Shown here: positions 1 through 9,045 of the stretch, piece after piece
Layout of the letters: each line of letters begins with the position of its first letter
Position numbering within the stretch: the stretch's first letter is position 1
From: Candidatus Rokuibacteriota bacterium
GTDB lineage: Bacteria > Methylomirabilota > Methylomirabilia > Rokubacteriales > CSP1-6
Length of the DNA stretch: 38,934 nt
Assembly (NCBI GenBank): GCA_016184365.1
Contig: JACPCW010000103.1
Coordinates: forward strand, 1 to 38,934
Direction: 5' to 3'
Notes under the pieces: generated by a model
Seen by the model: only the letters and a program-made list of their open reading frames with translations
Database searches by the model: none
What the model was told of the DNA's origin: nothing
Made by a program: the position numbers and the translations under genes

Positions 1-168
1 GGTCGGGCGCAAGGCTCGATTCTCGTAGAACGGACTGGTGCTCACACCTTGTCGGTGAGCCAGTAGCATATCCAGCTGTCAAAGAACCGCTTGCGGTCAG
101 CTTGGAAGTGACCGTGGAAGATCAGCGCCCTTGCGGGCGTTCACATCCCATCATCCGGGCGAAGATCG
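1..168 (-). promoter_or_regulatory. rRNA operon leader with boxA-like antitermination site
   Basis: Reading the minus strand downstream of the promoter: a hairpin with CGCCC/GGGCG arms (126-139), then a short hairpin (86-97) touching GGTTCTTTGACAG (88-76). The last closely resembles the boxA element of bacterial rRNA leaders (NusB/NusE antitermination site). A larger hairpin follows at 34-64 with arms ACTGG..CTCAC and GTGAG..CCAGT, of the kind that flanks rRNA processing sites. The 5' end of 16S rRNA is not present, so the rRNA gene should start just left of position 1. An extra promoter could also lie outside the window. Confidence 0.65.
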
Positions 169-197
169 ACTATACGCACGCCGCCTCAGCCTGTCAA
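169..197 (-). promoter_or_regulatory. Strong sigma70-type promoter of an rRNA operon
   Basis: On the minus strand TTGACA (197-192) is followed by a spacer of exactly 17 nt and TATAGT (174-169). This is a near-consensus promoter 31 nt beyond the stop of tyrS and pointing off the left edge. What follows it (a boxA-like antiterminator and leader hairpins) identifies the target as a ribosomal RNA operon, although no rRNA sequence lies in the window. The promoter boxes are seen directly; the target is inferred. Confidence 0.8.
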
Positions 198-228
198 GGC
201 GAGCTCGGAGTCCCGACGAGACGCGGCG

Positions 229-1458
229 TTACGAGGCGCCCAGCACGACGCGCTTGAACTGCCGCTTGCCGACGCGGACGAGGTGGCTTCCCGCCACGAT
301 GGAGGCGTTCACGTCCGACACGCGCTGACCATCGACGTCCACCGCGCCCTGCTGAATCATGCGGCGCGCCTCGCCGTGGGAGGTGACGTACCCGGTAGCG
401 ACCAGCACCCTCACGAGTTGCGCCCGCTCACGGCTCCCGCCGACCTGGCCGAGCGTGATCGAAACTTCTTCAATCGCATCGGGGTCCTCGCGCTTCTGAA
501 ACACCCGCTCGAAGTGCGCCTGCGCGTCGGTCGCCGAGGACTCGCCGTGGTACATGGCGGTGATCGCGTGCGCGAGGCGCTTCTTCGCATCCATGGGATG
601 CTCGCGGCGCAACGCCGCAATGTCCGCCTCGGGCCATCGCGTGAGCAGCTCGACGTAGCGCCACATGAGCGCGTCGGAGACCGACATCACCTTGCCGTAC
701 ACGTCGGCGGGCGGCTCGTTGATCCCGACGTAATTGCCCAGGCTCTTCGACATCTTCTGCACGCCGTCGAGGCCCTCGAGGATCGGCACGGTGAGCGCGA
801 TCTGCGGCGCCTGCCCGTTCGCCCGCTGCAGATCGCGGCCGACGAGCAGATTGAACGTCTGATCGGTCCCGCCGAGTTCGACGTCCGCGCGGAGCGCGAC
901 GGAGTCGTACGCCTGCGCGATCGGGTACAGGAACTCGTGCAGGCTGATCGCGCGGCCGGCCGCATATCGCGCAGCGAAATCCTCGCGCTGGAGGATCCGC
1001 GCGACGGTGAGATGCGCCGTCTGCCGGATGAGGTCTTCGAACGTCAGCCGGCTCAGCCAGGTCGAGTTGAACTCGACGCGTACTCGCGCCATGTCCAGGA
1101 CCTTGCCCAGCTGCGCGCGATACGTCTCCGCGTTCGCGCGGATCTCGTCCCACGTCAGCGGCTTGCGCGTCTCCGAGCGCCCGGTCGGGTCGCCGATCAG
1201 TCCCGTGAAGTCACCGATGATCACCACGATCTGATGGCCGAGGTCCTGGAAGTCGCGCATCTTCCTCAGGACGACGGTGTGCCCGAGATGGAGGTCCGGC
1301 GCGGTCGGATCGAGCCCGAGCTTCACGAGCAGCGGCGTGCCCGTCGTCCGCGACCGCTCGAGCTTCTGGCGCAGTTCGGCTTCCACGACGATCTCGGCGG
1401 TGCCGCGTCGAATGATGCGAAGCTGCTCGTCGACGTCGGCGAAGTGCGCGGAACTCAA
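229..1458 (-). CDS. tyrS: Tyrosyl-tRNA synthetase
   Basis: Charges tRNA-Tyr with tyrosine in the cytoplasm. The class I signature HLGH lies near residue 57 and KMSKS near 235, in a Rossmann catalytic domain. A C-terminal S4 RNA-binding domain occupies about the last 65 residues (pattern RRMIQQGAVDVDGQRV). I place the start at TTG 1458 (409 aa), the usual length for the family. An upstream in-frame ATG at 1554 would add 32 residues of low-complexity sequence, and it lies upstream of the probable promoter at 1497-1469, so I reject it. The gene is divergent from the PBP gene and sits just ahead of the rRNA promoter. Function is certain; the start is moderately certain. Confidence 0.95.
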   Translation of the reverse strand: MSSAHFADVDEQLRIIRRGTAEIVVEAELRQKLERSRTTGTPLLVKLGLDPTAPDLHLGHTVVLRKMRDFQDLGHQIVVIIGDFTGLIGDPTGRSETRKPLTWDEIRANAETYRAQLGKVLDMARVRVEFNSTWLSRLTFEDLIRQTAHLTVARILQREDFAARYAAGRAISLHEFLYPIAQAYDSVALRADVELGGTDQTFNLLVGRDLQRANGQAPQIALTVPILEGLDGVQKMSKSLGNYVGINEPPADVYGKVMSVSDALMWRYVELLTRWPEADIAALRREHPMDAKKRLAHAITAMYHGESSATDAQAHFERVFQKREDPDAIEEVSITLGQVGGSRERAQLVRVLVATGYVTSHGEARRMIQQGAVDVDGQRVSDVNASIVAGSHLVRVGKRQFKRVVLGAS

Positions 1459-1468
1459 GGCATCTGGC

Positions 1469-1497
1469 GTTGTATCACAGGGGTTTGGAACACGCAA
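1469..1497 (-). promoter_or_regulatory. Probable tyrS promoter with extended -10
   Basis: Minus strand: TTGCGT (1497-1492), 17 nt spacer, TACAAC (1474-1469) preceded by TGA, which gives a TGn extended -10. Transcription would begin about 3 nt before the TTG chosen as the tyrS start, so the mRNA would have almost no leader. The -35 box matches the consensus only in TTG. Confidence 0.5.
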
Positions 1498-1542
1498 CAA
1501 CCCGGCCCGCGCACGCGGCCGGAATGCGACCGACGGCGCCGG

Positions 1543-1548
1543 TATAAT
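1543..1548 (+). promoter_or_regulatory. -10 box of the PBP gene (leaderless)
   Basis: A perfect TATAAT ends 6 nt before the GTG start at 1555. Transcription normally begins about 6-8 nt past the -10, that is at the start codon itself, so the mRNA would be leaderless. No good -35 is visible 17 nt upstream. Confidence 0.6.
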
Positions 1549-1554
1549 CGGCAT

Positions 1555-3831
1555 GTGGCGCCCGAGCCGAAGTCGACCCGAGCCTCACGGGGCCGGAGCC
1601 GCCCGCGCAACACCCGCTGGCTGCGAATCTCTCTGCTGATCGCCGGCATCCTCGCGTTGCTGGTGGTGTCGGCCACCGCAGTCGTCGCGCTGTGGGTCGT
1701 CACCATCCTGCCCCGTTCCCTGCCGAACGTCGCCGCGCTCGAAACGCTCCAGCCGCTCGCCGGCTCGAAGATCTACGACGACAACGACGAGCTCATCACC
1801 GAGCTCCACGTCGAGCGGCGGATCTTCGTGCCGCTCGCGCAGGTCCCGCAGTCGCTGCGCGACGCGGTCATCGCGACGGAGGACCGGCGCTTTTACTCGC
1901 ACTGGGGCATCGATCCGATCGGCATCGGCCGCGCGGTCTATCAGAACTACCGCCGCGGGCGCATCGTGGAGGGCGGCAGCACCATCACGCAGCAGCTGAC
2001 GAAGCTGCTGTTCCTGACGCCGGACAAGAGCCTCGACCGCAAGCTCAAGGAAGCCGTCCTCGCGCTGGAGCTCGAGCGGCGGTACTCGAAGGACCGCATC
2101 CTCGAGATGTACCTGAACCAGATCTATTTCGGCCACGGCGCGTACGGCGTGGAAGCCGCGGCACGGACGTATTTCGGGAAGTCCGTGTCGGAGCTCGCGA
2201 TCCGCGAATCGGCGCTGCTCGCGGGGCTGCCGCGCGCGCCGTCGAGCTACTCGCCCTTCGAGCATGCCGACCTCGCCAGGCGGCGCCGCGACGTCGTGCT
2301 GCGGCGGATGGTCGACTACGGCGCCGTGAAGGACGCCGACGCCAGGCGTCTGGCCAAGCTGGATCTCGGACTGATCCCCGCCGACCGGCGGCGGAACACG
2401 GGGCAGTACTTCCTCGAGTACGTGAGCCAGCAGCTCGAGACGAAGTACGGCGCCGACCTGGTGTTCAAGGGCGGTCTCAACGTCTACACGACGCTCAACC
2501 GCCCGATGCAGCTGGCGGCCGAGCAGGCGTTGCGCGACGGGCTGAAAGCGCTCGAAGGCCGATCGAAGACGCGCGGGAACGATCATCCCGAAGGCGCCGT
2601 CATCTCGCTCGAGCCGCACACCGGCTACGTCCGCGCCGTCGTCGGCGGTTACGACTTCTTCCGCAGCGAATTCAACCGGGCCGTCTACGCCAGGCGGCAA
2701 CCGGGGTCGGCGTTCAAGCCCTTCGTGTACGCCGCCGCCATCGAGCGCGGACTGACGCCCGCGAGCCGCATCGAGGATGCGCCCGTCACCTATCCGGTGG
2801 GCCAGAACGGTCAGGCGTGGAAGCCGGAGAACTACGACCGGAAGTACCGCGGCTCGACGACGCTCCAGCAGGCGATCGAAGAATCGGTCAACGTGGTGAC
2901 CATCAAGACGCTCGAACAGATCGGCGTCGGTCGCGCCGCGAGCCTTGCGCGCCGCGCGGGCATCGGGAGCCCGCTGGCGCAGGATCTGACGCTCGCGCTC
3001 GGAAGCTCCGATGTCACGCTCCTCGAGCTGACCTCGGCGTACGGCGCGCTCGCGAACCAGGGCACGTGGATGCCGCCGACGACGATCCGGTACATCACGG
3101 ATGCGAACGGCCGGCTGCTCGAGGAGTACGTGCCGCAGGGCCGCGAGGCGCTCGCTCCGGAGCACGCGTACGTCATCACGCACATGCTCCGCGGCGTCGT
3201 CGAGCGGGGGACCGGCCAGGCGGCGAAAGCGCTCGGCCGACCGGTCGCGGCGAAGACGGGCACGACGAACGATTACTCGAACGCCTGGTTCGTCGGGTAC
3301 ACGCCGAAACTCGCGACGGGGGTCTGGGTCGGCTACGACCGGCCGCGCAGTCTCGGCCGCGACGAAACCGGCTCGCGCGTCGCGGTGCCGATCTGGGTCG
3401 CGTACATGAGTCGCGTGCTCGCGGGTGCGCCGAAGGAAGACTTCCCGATGCCGGAGCAGGTCGTCCTGGTGCCGGTGGATCTCGACGCGTCGAACGAATG
3501 CGTGCGCGTGGTGACGATGGCGTTCGTCCGAGGGACGGAGCCCGCCGTCGGCTGCGGCCCGCGGCGGCAACAGGTCCCGAGCCCGTCGGCCGACCCGTCG
3601 GCGCCGTCGACGCTTCCGCGCGACGTGGACGGCGTGCCCGGCGCCGTCATCGCGCCTCCGCCGAGCAGCAGCTTTGCCGCGCCCGCGCCGGTGGTGTCGC
3701 CGCTTCCGCCCGCCGTGAGCGTTTACGCGGGGCCCGCCGCCGGCGCGGCGCCGCCCTCCACCGATCTCACGCCGTCGCCTGGATCTTCCGCAAATCGGCG
3801 ACCGGCAGAAGCAGGTCAGCAAGGCCCCTGA
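1555..3831 (+). CDS. mrcA: Class A penicillin-binding protein (PBP1A type)
   Basis: Bifunctional peptidoglycan glycosyltransferase/transpeptidase anchored in the inner membrane. A basic cytoplasmic N-terminus precedes one membrane helix (about residues 25-51). The GT51 domain follows, with the catalytic Glu in EDRRFYSHWG near residue 109 and the GGSTITQQL motif. The transpeptidase domain has the active-site SxxK (S385-K388), SVN (444-446) and KTG (567-569). The last 100 residues or so are Pro/Ala/Ser rich and look disordered. The GTG at 1555 is the only start that keeps the whole membrane helix; the open frame continues upstream only as antisense of tyrS. Length 758 aa is normal. Its last 65 nt overlap the convergent glyS. 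Confidence 0.95.
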   Translation: MAPEPKSTRASRGRSRPRNTRWLRISLLIAGILALLVVSATAVVALWVVTILPRSLPNVAALETLQPLAGSKIYDDNDELITELHVERRIFVPLAQVPQSLRDAVIATEDRRFYSHWGIDPIGIGRAVYQNYRRGRIVEGGSTITQQLTKLLFLTPDKSLDRKLKEAVLALELERRYSKDRILEMYLNQIYFGHGAYGVEAAARTYFGKSVSELAIRESALLAGLPRAPSSYSPFEHADLARRRRDVVLRRMVDYGAVKDADARRLAKLDLGLIPADRRRNTGQYFLEYVSQQLETKYGADLVFKGGLNVYTTLNRPMQLAAEQALRDGLKALEGRSKTRGNDHPEGAVISLEPHTGYVRAVVGGYDFFRSEFNRAVYARRQPGSAFKPFVYAAAIERGLTPASRIEDAPVTYPVGQNGQAWKPENYDRKYRGSTTLQQAIEESVNVVTIKTLEQIGVGRAASLARRAGIGSPLAQDLTLALGSSDVTLLELTSAYGALANQGTWMPPTTIRYITDANGRLLEEYVPQGREALAPEHAYVITHMLRGVVERGTGQAAKALGRPVAAKTGTTNDYSNAWFVGYTPKLATGVWVGYDRPRSLGRDETGSRVAVPIWVAYMSRVLAGAPKEDFPMPEQVVLVPVDLDASNECVRVVTMAFVRGTEPAVGCGPRRQQVPSPSADPSAPSTLPRDVDGVPGAVIAPPPSSSFAAPAPVVSPLPPAVSVYAGPAAGAAPPSTDLTPSPGSSANRRPAEAGQQGP

Positions 3832-5845
3832 GCAGCGCCAGGCGGTTGTCGCGAACCGCCGGATCCTTGTCCATCACCATCACGGCGTCGAAGAACGCGT
3901 CGACGCGAGGCCTGAGGGCCGCCAGCCGCGTGAGCGCCTGCGCATAGTCGCCCGCGCGGAGCGCGGCGCCGACGGGCTCGCGACACGCGGTCGTCGCGTC
4001 GTGCAGCGCCCGCTCGGCATCGTGGACGAACCGCGCCGGATCCGGACGGCCCGTGAAATCGGGCGGCAGGATGTTGATCGTGCGCTTGAACGTGACGACC
4101 AGCGGATCCCAGTCGTCGCGCTGCATCAGCGTGGCGAGGGCTTCGACGCGCCGGACGACCTCCGCGGGCTCGTCGAAGCCGCTCGCGAGCACCGCGTCGA
4201 CGACGTCGGCGCGGGCGCCGCGTCCGACGAGGATGGTCGCCAGCCGGGCGCGGAAGAACTCGAGCACGCGGTCGCGCGTCGTGTCCGCCGGCTCGGTGAG
4301 CTTCGCCGCGAGCAGCTCGAGCGCGCGGCGCACGACGGCGTCGAGCGACAGCCGGACCCGGTCGCCGAACGCGATCGCGATGTTCACGACGCCCTGCGCC
4401 TGTCGCCGCAGCGCGTAGGGGTCCTGCGAGCCCGTCGGCATCAGCCCGACGCCGATGCAGCCCGCGATCGTGTCGATCTTGTCGGCGATCGAGAGCAGCG
4501 CGCCTTCGAGCGACTCCGGCAGGGCGCCGTCCGCCGATCGCGGCAGGTAGTGCTCGCGGATCGCCCTCGCGACGGCGCGCGGCTCTCCGGCGCGCAGCGC
4601 GTACTCCTCGCCGATGACGCCTTCGAGCTCGGGAAACTCGCGGACCATGCCGGACGCGAGGTCGGATTTCACGAGGTGCGCCGACCGGCCGAGCGCGTAC
4701 GCGTCGACGCCGGATGCCGCCGTCGCGAGATGCGCGACGAGCTGGACGATGCGGTCGGTCTTCTCGCGCAGCGTGCCGAGGCGATCCTGGAACACCATCC
4801 CGGTCAGCAGGTTCGTCCGCGCGTCGGGCGTGGACTTGAGGTCCTCCCGGAAATAGAAATCCGCGTCGGCAAGGCGGGCGCGAATGACGCGCTCGTTGCC
4901 GCGACGGATCTCGACCGGGTCGACGCCGGGCATGTTCGACACCGCGATGAAGCGCGGCACGAGACGGCCGTCGGCGGTCTCCATCACGAAGCAGCGTTGA
5001 TGGTGCCGGATCGGCGTTTCGACGACTTGGCGCGGCAGGTCGAGGAAGTCCTTCGAGAAGCTGCCGACGACGGCAGCCGGCCACTCGACGAGATGGACGA
5101 CCGTTTCGAGCGTCGACGCGTCGACGACGGCGCGGTGGCCGAGGTCGGTCGCTGCCGCCGTGACGGCGTCACGGACCATCGTCCGCCGCCGCGCGATGTC
5201 GACGATGACACGCGCGGCTTCGAGCTTCTGCGCGTACTCGCGGGCATGCGCCAGGCTCACGGCCGCCGGGTGCAGGAACCGATGCCCGTAGGTGATCCGC
5301 CCGGCCGGCACGCCCATGATGCTCACCGGCAGTACGACATCGTCGAGCAGCGCGACCACCCAGCGGATGGGCCGCGAGAACCGCACGTCGCCTTCGCCCC
5401 ACCGCATCTGCTTGGCGAACGGCAGCGTCGCGACGAGACGCGCGAGGACGTCGGGCAACACCTCGGCCGCCGGCCGGCCTTCTTCGAGGCGGTCGACGCC
5501 GAGATACTCGCCGCGCTCGGTGCTGATCGTCATCAGCTGCTCGACGGTGACCCCCTGCGACCGCGCAAACCCTTCAGCGGCCTTCGTCGGCTTGCCGGCG
5601 GCATCGAACGCCGCCTTCTTCGACGGTCCGGTCACCGTCGTTCGCTGCGGCGGCTGGCGATCGACGAGACCGACGACGACCAGCGCGAGGCGCCGCGGTG
5701 ATGCCTGCACGGTCAGCGTCTCGTAGGTGAGGCGCGCCTGGCCGAGGTCACGCGCGGCGTTGTCGCCGAGCGCCGCGAGGACCGTCGGCAGCTCGGACGG
5801 CGGGAGCTCTTCGGCGCCCACCTCGAGCAGCAGCGTGGCGCTCAT
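3767..5845 (-). CDS. glyS: Glycyl-tRNA synthetase beta subunit
   Basis: Beta chain (692 aa) of the bacterial alpha2beta2 glycyl-tRNA synthetase; it recognises tRNA-Gly and supports the alpha chain's aminoacylation. The N-terminus ([11 protein letters not shown]) is diagnostic, and the C-terminal ~120 residues form the DALR-type anticodon-binding region. Its ATG overlaps the stop of glyQ by 4 nt (ATGA), which fixes the start and suggests translational coupling. It is the last gene of the hisS-to-glyS operon. The 3' end overlaps the convergent PBP gene by 65 nt and no terminator hairpin is evident there. Confidence 0.96.
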   Translation of the reverse strand: MSATLLLEVGAEELPPSELPTVLAALGDNAARDLGQARLTYETLTVQASPRRLALVVVGLVDRQPPQRTTVTGPSKKAAFDAAGKPTKAAEGFARSQGVTVEQLMTISTERGEYLGVDRLEEGRPAAEVLPDVLARLVATLPFAKQMRWGEGDVRFSRPIRWVVALLDDVVLPVSIMGVPAGRITYGHRFLHPAAVSLAHAREYAQKLEAARVIVDIARRRTMVRDAVTAAATDLGHRAVVDASTLETVVHLVEWPAAVVGSFSKDFLDLPRQVVETPIRHHQRCFVMETADGRLVPRFIAVSNMPGVDPVEIRRGNERVIRARLADADFYFREDLKSTPDARTNLLTGMVFQDRLGTLREKTDRIVQLVAHLATAASGVDAYALGRSAHLVKSDLASGMVREFPELEGVIGEEYALRAGEPRAVARAIREHYLPRSADGALPESLEGALLSIADKIDTIAGCIGVGLMPTGSQDPYALRRQAQGVVNIAIAFGDRVRLSLDAVVRRALELLAAKLTEPADTTRDRVLEFFRARLATILVGRGARADVVDAVLASGFDEPAEVVRRVEALATLMQRDDWDPLVVTFKRTINILPPDFTGRPDPARFVHDAERALHDATTACREPVGAALRAGDYAQALTRLAALRPRVDAFFDAVMVMDKDPAVRDNRLALLRGLADLLLPVADLRKIQATA

Positions 5846-6726
5846 GACCGCGCGACCGCCGTCTTCAGCAGCGGAAAGCCCAGCGCCTCGCGCTGGCGCA
5901 GGTATCCCTCGGCGATCTGGCGCGCCAGACCTCGCATGCGGCCGAGATACGACGCGCGCTCGGTCACGCTCACCGCGCCGCGCGCGTCCAGCACGTTGAA
6001 GACGTGCGAGCACTTCAGGCAGTAGTCGTAGGCCGGCAGCACGAGCCCCTGTTTCACGAGCCGCCGCGCCTCCGCTTCGTACGTCTCGAACAGCCGCAGA
6101 TGCACGGCCTGATCCGCCGCGTCGAAATTGAAGCGGGAGAACTCCACCTCGACCTGGTGATTCACTTCGCCGTAACTGATGCCGGGCGCCCACTCGAGGT
6201 CGTAGATCGACTCGACGTTCTGCAGATACATCGCGATCCGCTCGAGCCCGTACGTGATCTCGGCCGAGATGGGCTTCAGATCGATCCCGCCCGCCTGCTG
6301 GAAATACGTGAACTGCGTGATCTCCATGCCGTCCAGCCAGACTTCCCAGCCGAGCCCCCAGGCGCCGAGCGACGGTGATTCCCAGTCGTCCTCGACGAAC
6401 CGGATGTCGTGCCGCAGCGGATCGACGCCGAGCGCCGTGAGGCTCTTCAGATACAGCTCCTGCACGTCGTCGGGCGACGGTTTGAGAATGACCTGGTATT
6501 GGTTGTAGCGCTGGAGACGGTTCGGATTCTCGCCGTACCGGCCATCCGTCGGGCGTCGCGACGGCTGCACGTAGGCGACGTTCCACGGCTCCGGACCGAG
6601 CACGCGAAGGAAGGTGTCCGGCGCCATCGTGCCGGCGCCGACTTCGAGGTCGTACGGCTGCTGGATGATGCAGCCGACGTCCGCCCAGTAGCGCTGGAGC
6701 GCGAGGATGATGTCCTGGAACGTCAT
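5842..6726 (-). CDS. glyQ: Glycyl-tRNA synthetase alpha subunit
   Basis: Class II catalytic chain (294 aa) of the heterotetrameric glycyl-tRNA synthetase. The N-terminal [19 protein letters not shown] and the FEVGAGT-like [16 protein letters not shown] segment are family hallmarks; [14 protein letters not shown] binds ATP and the glycine pocket follows. Length is normal. Start and stop overlap recO upstream and glyS downstream by 4 nt each, so the three genes are very probably translated from one mRNA. Confidence 0.97.
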   Translation of the reverse strand: MTFQDIILALQRYWADVGCIIQQPYDLEVGAGTMAPDTFLRVLGPEPWNVAYVQPSRRPTDGRYGENPNRLQRYNQYQVILKPSPDDVQELYLKSLTALGVDPLRHDIRFVEDDWESPSLGAWGLGWEVWLDGMEITQFTYFQQAGGIDLKPISAEITYGLERIAMYLQNVESIYDLEWAPGISYGEVNHQVEVEFSRFNFDAADQAVHLRLFETYEAEARRLVKQGLVLPAYDYCLKCSHVFNVLDARGAVSVTERASYLGRMRGLARQIAEGYLRQREALGFPLLKTAVARS

Positions 6727-7499
6727 CGGGATCCCTCGAACGACACCCGGCTCACCTCGCGAAGGAAGCGCGCCGAGCGTGTGGACTGGCCGATCAGGCC
6801 GGAGATCTGCGCTTCGAGCAGCGCGCGGAGCTCGCGCTCGGCCGGCCCGAGCGGCAGGGTGGTCGCTTCGTTCCAGCTGGCCCGCCGGAGGCGCTTGAGC
6901 GCACCCAGCGTGCCTCCGCCGACGACGAACGCGCCGCCGAGCGCGCCGGCGCAGGCGCTGCACACCGTGCCGCCGCCGCTGACGTCGAAGCCGGCGACCC
7001 CGTCGCTCACGACCGCGGTCGCGCCGCACGCGACGCACGCGTCCGTGCGAAGCCGGTGACCGAGAAGATCGACGTACCGGAGTCCGAACGCGAGCGCGAC
7101 GCGCGCGGGCGGCAGGCCGGCCTCCATGGTCTCGAGCGCCCGGACGAGCAGCGCGTACACGCCGGCATTCGGGTCGCGATCCGCCGTCAGGCGCGTCACG
7201 CACTCGACCATCCACGCCGACTGGCCGAAACGCTCGAGGTCGTCGCGCGCGGCGGCGAACGGCTTCACGATGTCGAAGTGGTCGATCTGCACGAGGTCGG
7301 TGCGGCCGTTGTCGAAGAAGACGAGCTCGCCGAGCGTGAACGGCTCGAGCGCGCTGCCGAAGCGTGATCGGAGCCGGCGGGCCGCGCGCGCGACCCCGCG
7401 GACCTTGCCGAAGCCTCGCGTGAAGAACGTCACGACGCGGTCGCTCTCGCCGAGCGAAAACCGGCCGACGACGACGGCGGACGACCGCTCGACGGCCAT
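6723..7499 (-). CDS. recO: DNA repair protein RecO
   Basis: Recombination mediator of the RecFOR pathway that loads RecA onto SSB-coated DNA. It has 258 aa with an N-terminal OB-fold (residues 1-80, typical [16 protein letters not shown] start) and a helical domain. A zinc site is formed by C155/C158 and C180/C183, present in many but not all RecO proteins. The ATG shares one base with the era stop (TGATG), and the stop overlaps the glyQ ATG. The era-recO-glyQS order is common in bacteria. Confidence 0.95.
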   Translation of the reverse strand: MAVERSSAVVVGRFSLGESDRVVTFFTRGFGKVRGVARAARRLRSRFGSALEPFTLGELVFFDNGRTDLVQIDHFDIVKPFAAARDDLERFGQSAWMVECVTRLTADRDPNAGVYALLVRALETMEAGLPPARVALAFGLRYVDLLGHRLRTDACVACGATAVVSDGVAGFDVSGGGTVCSACAGALGGAFVVGGGTLGALKRLRRASWNEATTLPLGPAERELRALLEAQISGLIGQSTRSARFLREVSRVSFEGSR

Positions 7500-8395
7500 C
7501 AGGACGTCTTCAGGAGGCCGAACTCGAGCAGCGCGCGCGGATCCTTGCGCCAGTTGCGCCGCACGGCGACGGTGAGCCCGAGGAAGACCTTGATGCCGAA
7601 GAACGCTTCGAGGTCCTCGCGGGCGGCCGTACCGATCTTCTTCATCATCGAGCCGCCCTTCCCGATCAGGATGCCGCGCTGCGAATCCTGCTCGACGAAC
7701 ACCGTCGCACGGATGTCGAGGCGCTCGGGGCGCTCGTGCTCGGTCAGGTCTTCGACGCGGACGGCCACGGCGTACGGGACTTCCTCGCGCGTGAAGTGGA
7801 ACACCTTCTCGCGCACGACCTCGGCGACGTAGAACGTCTCCGGCTGGTCCGTGGTGACGTCGTTCGGGAAGTAACCCGGATGCTCCGGCAGGATGTCGAT
7901 GATCAGTGCGAGCAGCCGGTCGCAGTTCGTGCCCTTCACGGCCGAGATCGGCAGGATCTCGCGGAACGCATGGGCCTGGCGCCACGTCTCGATGAGCGGC
8001 AGCATCCGCTGCTTCGGCTTCACGAGATCGGCCTTCGCCAGGAGGCAGAACACCGGTCCGCGGTAGGCGGCGAGCGGCGCGAGCACCACGTCGCTCGGCC
8101 GGGCCTTCGCGTCGGAGGCGTCCACCAGCAGGCACACGAGATCGACGTCCTCGACCGCGTGCGCGACCGTCTGCCGCATGAACTCGTCGAGTTTTCCCCG
8201 GGCGGTGTGGAGGCCCGGGGTGTCGACGAAGACGATCTGCGCCTCCGGAAGGTTGCGGATGCCGGTGATGCGGTTGCGCGTCGTCTGCGGTCGCGGCGAG
8301 ACGATCGAGAGCTTCTCGCCGACGAGCCGGTTCAGCAGCGTCGATTTCCCGGCGTTCGGGCGGCCGATGAGCGAGATAAATCCGGATTTTCTCAT
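7499..8395 (-). CDS. era: GTPase Era (variant G4 motif)
   Basis: GTPase needed for 16S rRNA 3'-end maturation and 30S assembly. It has 298 aa: G1 GRPNAGKS (11-18), G3 DTPG (58-61), G5 SAVKG (151-155) and a C-terminal KH domain with the IGKGG loop (244-248). The G4 motif, normally NKxD and responsible for guanine specificity, reads A120-K-A-D123. The Asn is replaced by Ala while Lys and Asp remain. The start ATG overlaps the stop of the extended ybeY frame. Identity is secure from the fold, the KH domain and the recO neighbour; the effect of the G4 change on nucleotide specificity is unknown. Confidence 0.95.
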   Translation of the reverse strand: MRKSGFISLIGRPNAGKSTLLNRLVGEKLSIVSPRPQTTRNRITGIRNLPEAQIVFVDTPGLHTARGKLDEFMRQTVAHAVEDVDLVCLLVDASDAKARPSDVVLAPLAAYRGPVFCLLAKADLVKPKQRMLPLIETWRQAHAFREILPISAVKGTNCDRLLALIIDILPEHPGYFPNDVTTDQPETFYVAEVVREKVFHFTREEVPYAVAVRVEDLTEHERPERLDIRATVFVEQDSQRGILIGKGGSMMKKIGTAAREDLEAFFGIKVFLGLTVAVRRNWRKDPRALLEFGLLKTS

Positions 8396-9045
8396 TTGAA
8401 CGTCGGGGGGAGCGAGCGCAGATTTCGCGACCGAAGGGGCTGACGCCCCCTCGGACTCCCCGGCCCGACACCCCCCACCGCTCGAACGAAACTGCCAGGA
8501 TTGCGCCGGCGAAGCCGGCGCTCGGAATCACGCGATGCCGGCTTGTGGCGATGACGCCCGCGCGCGGATCGCTCCGGAACGGCCGGAACCGTACGCAACA
8601 GCCCACGCCAGAGCCGATCAGGGACGCGGGTTCCGCCGGCCGAGAGGATATCCCGCTCGCGGCGATGCATCAGGTCCGCCTCGACGGGATCGCGGTCGTC
8701 GTACCCGACCAGGTGCAGGAGGCCGTGGGTCACGAGCAGGTCCATCTCCATCGCCAGCGGGACGCCGATGCGTCGCGCCTGGCGCGCGGCCGTCTCGGCC
8801 GAGATCACGATCTGGCCGAGGAGTGCCGCATCAGGAATTTCCAGCGGGAACGCGAGCACGTCCGTCCGGCGGCGCACGCCGCGAAACCGGCGGTTCATCC
8901 GGCGGATCTCGCGATCGTCGACCACGTCGATCTCGACCTCACCCGCCGGCCGGCCCACCGCCGCGAGGGCGCGGGTGGCGGCTCGACGGACCCGCTGGAG
9001 AGCGATGGGAACCTTGCGCTGGCGATTGGCGACGGCCACCGCCAT
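8392..9045 (-). CDS. ybeY: Endoribonuclease YbeY with repeat-encoded C-terminal tail
   Basis: Metal-dependent RNase for 16S rRNA maturation and 70S quality control. The family motif HGxLHLxGYDH is seen as H107, H111 and then D117 in GYDD, so the third metal ligand is Asp instead of His. The ATG at 9045 shares a base with the phoH stop (TGATG). The conserved domain ends near residue 155; family members usually have 150-170 residues. Here the frame continues to 217 aa through an interspersed GC-rich repeat (8401-8526). It yields an Arg/Gly/Pro-rich tail and stops exactly at the era start (ATGA). Domain assignment is firm; whether the tail is retained in the protein is unknown. Confidence 0.9.
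   Translation of the reverse strand: MAVAVANRQRKVPIALQRVRRAATRALAAVGRPAGEVEIDVVDDREIRRMNRRFRGVRRRTDVLAFPLEIPDAALLGQIVISAETAARQARRIGVPLAMEMDLLVTHGLLHLVGYDDRDPVEADLMHRRERDILSAGGTRVPDRLWRGLLRTVPAVPERSARGRHRHKPASRDSERRLRRRNPGSFVRAVGGVGPGSPRGRQPLRSRNLRSLPPTFK
8401..8526 (-). repeat. Interspersed GC-rich palindromic repeat, copy A
   Basis: Minus strand: a hairpin GCGCCGGC-TTCG-like stem at the upstream end, a short variable part, and then a block containing GGGGCGTCAGCCCC, which can itself fold into a stem-loop, followed by TTCGGTCGCGA and TCGCTCCCCCCGA. The same modules in the same order occur at 28454-28582 on the plus strand. Here it forms the 3' end of the ybeY reading frame and abuts the era start codon. 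The two copies lie in opposite orientation relative to the adjacent genes, so a gene-specific regulatory role is unlikely. Confidence 0.75.

Noticed and set aside
283..1554. Open frame extending the PBP gene upstream by more than 400 codons
   Set aside because: It is the antisense of tyrS. The translated part has no recognisable domain and the membrane helix begins only after 1555.
1585..3822. Long (745-codon) minus-strand open frame opposite the PBP gene
   Set aside because: High GC makes long antisense frames common. Its product is an Arg/Val/Asp-rich shadow with no motif, while the plus strand encodes all PBP catalytic motifs.
5846..6586. N-terminal extension of glyS by about 250 codons
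   Set aside because: It lies out of frame over glyQ. The true start is the ATGA overlap at 5845.
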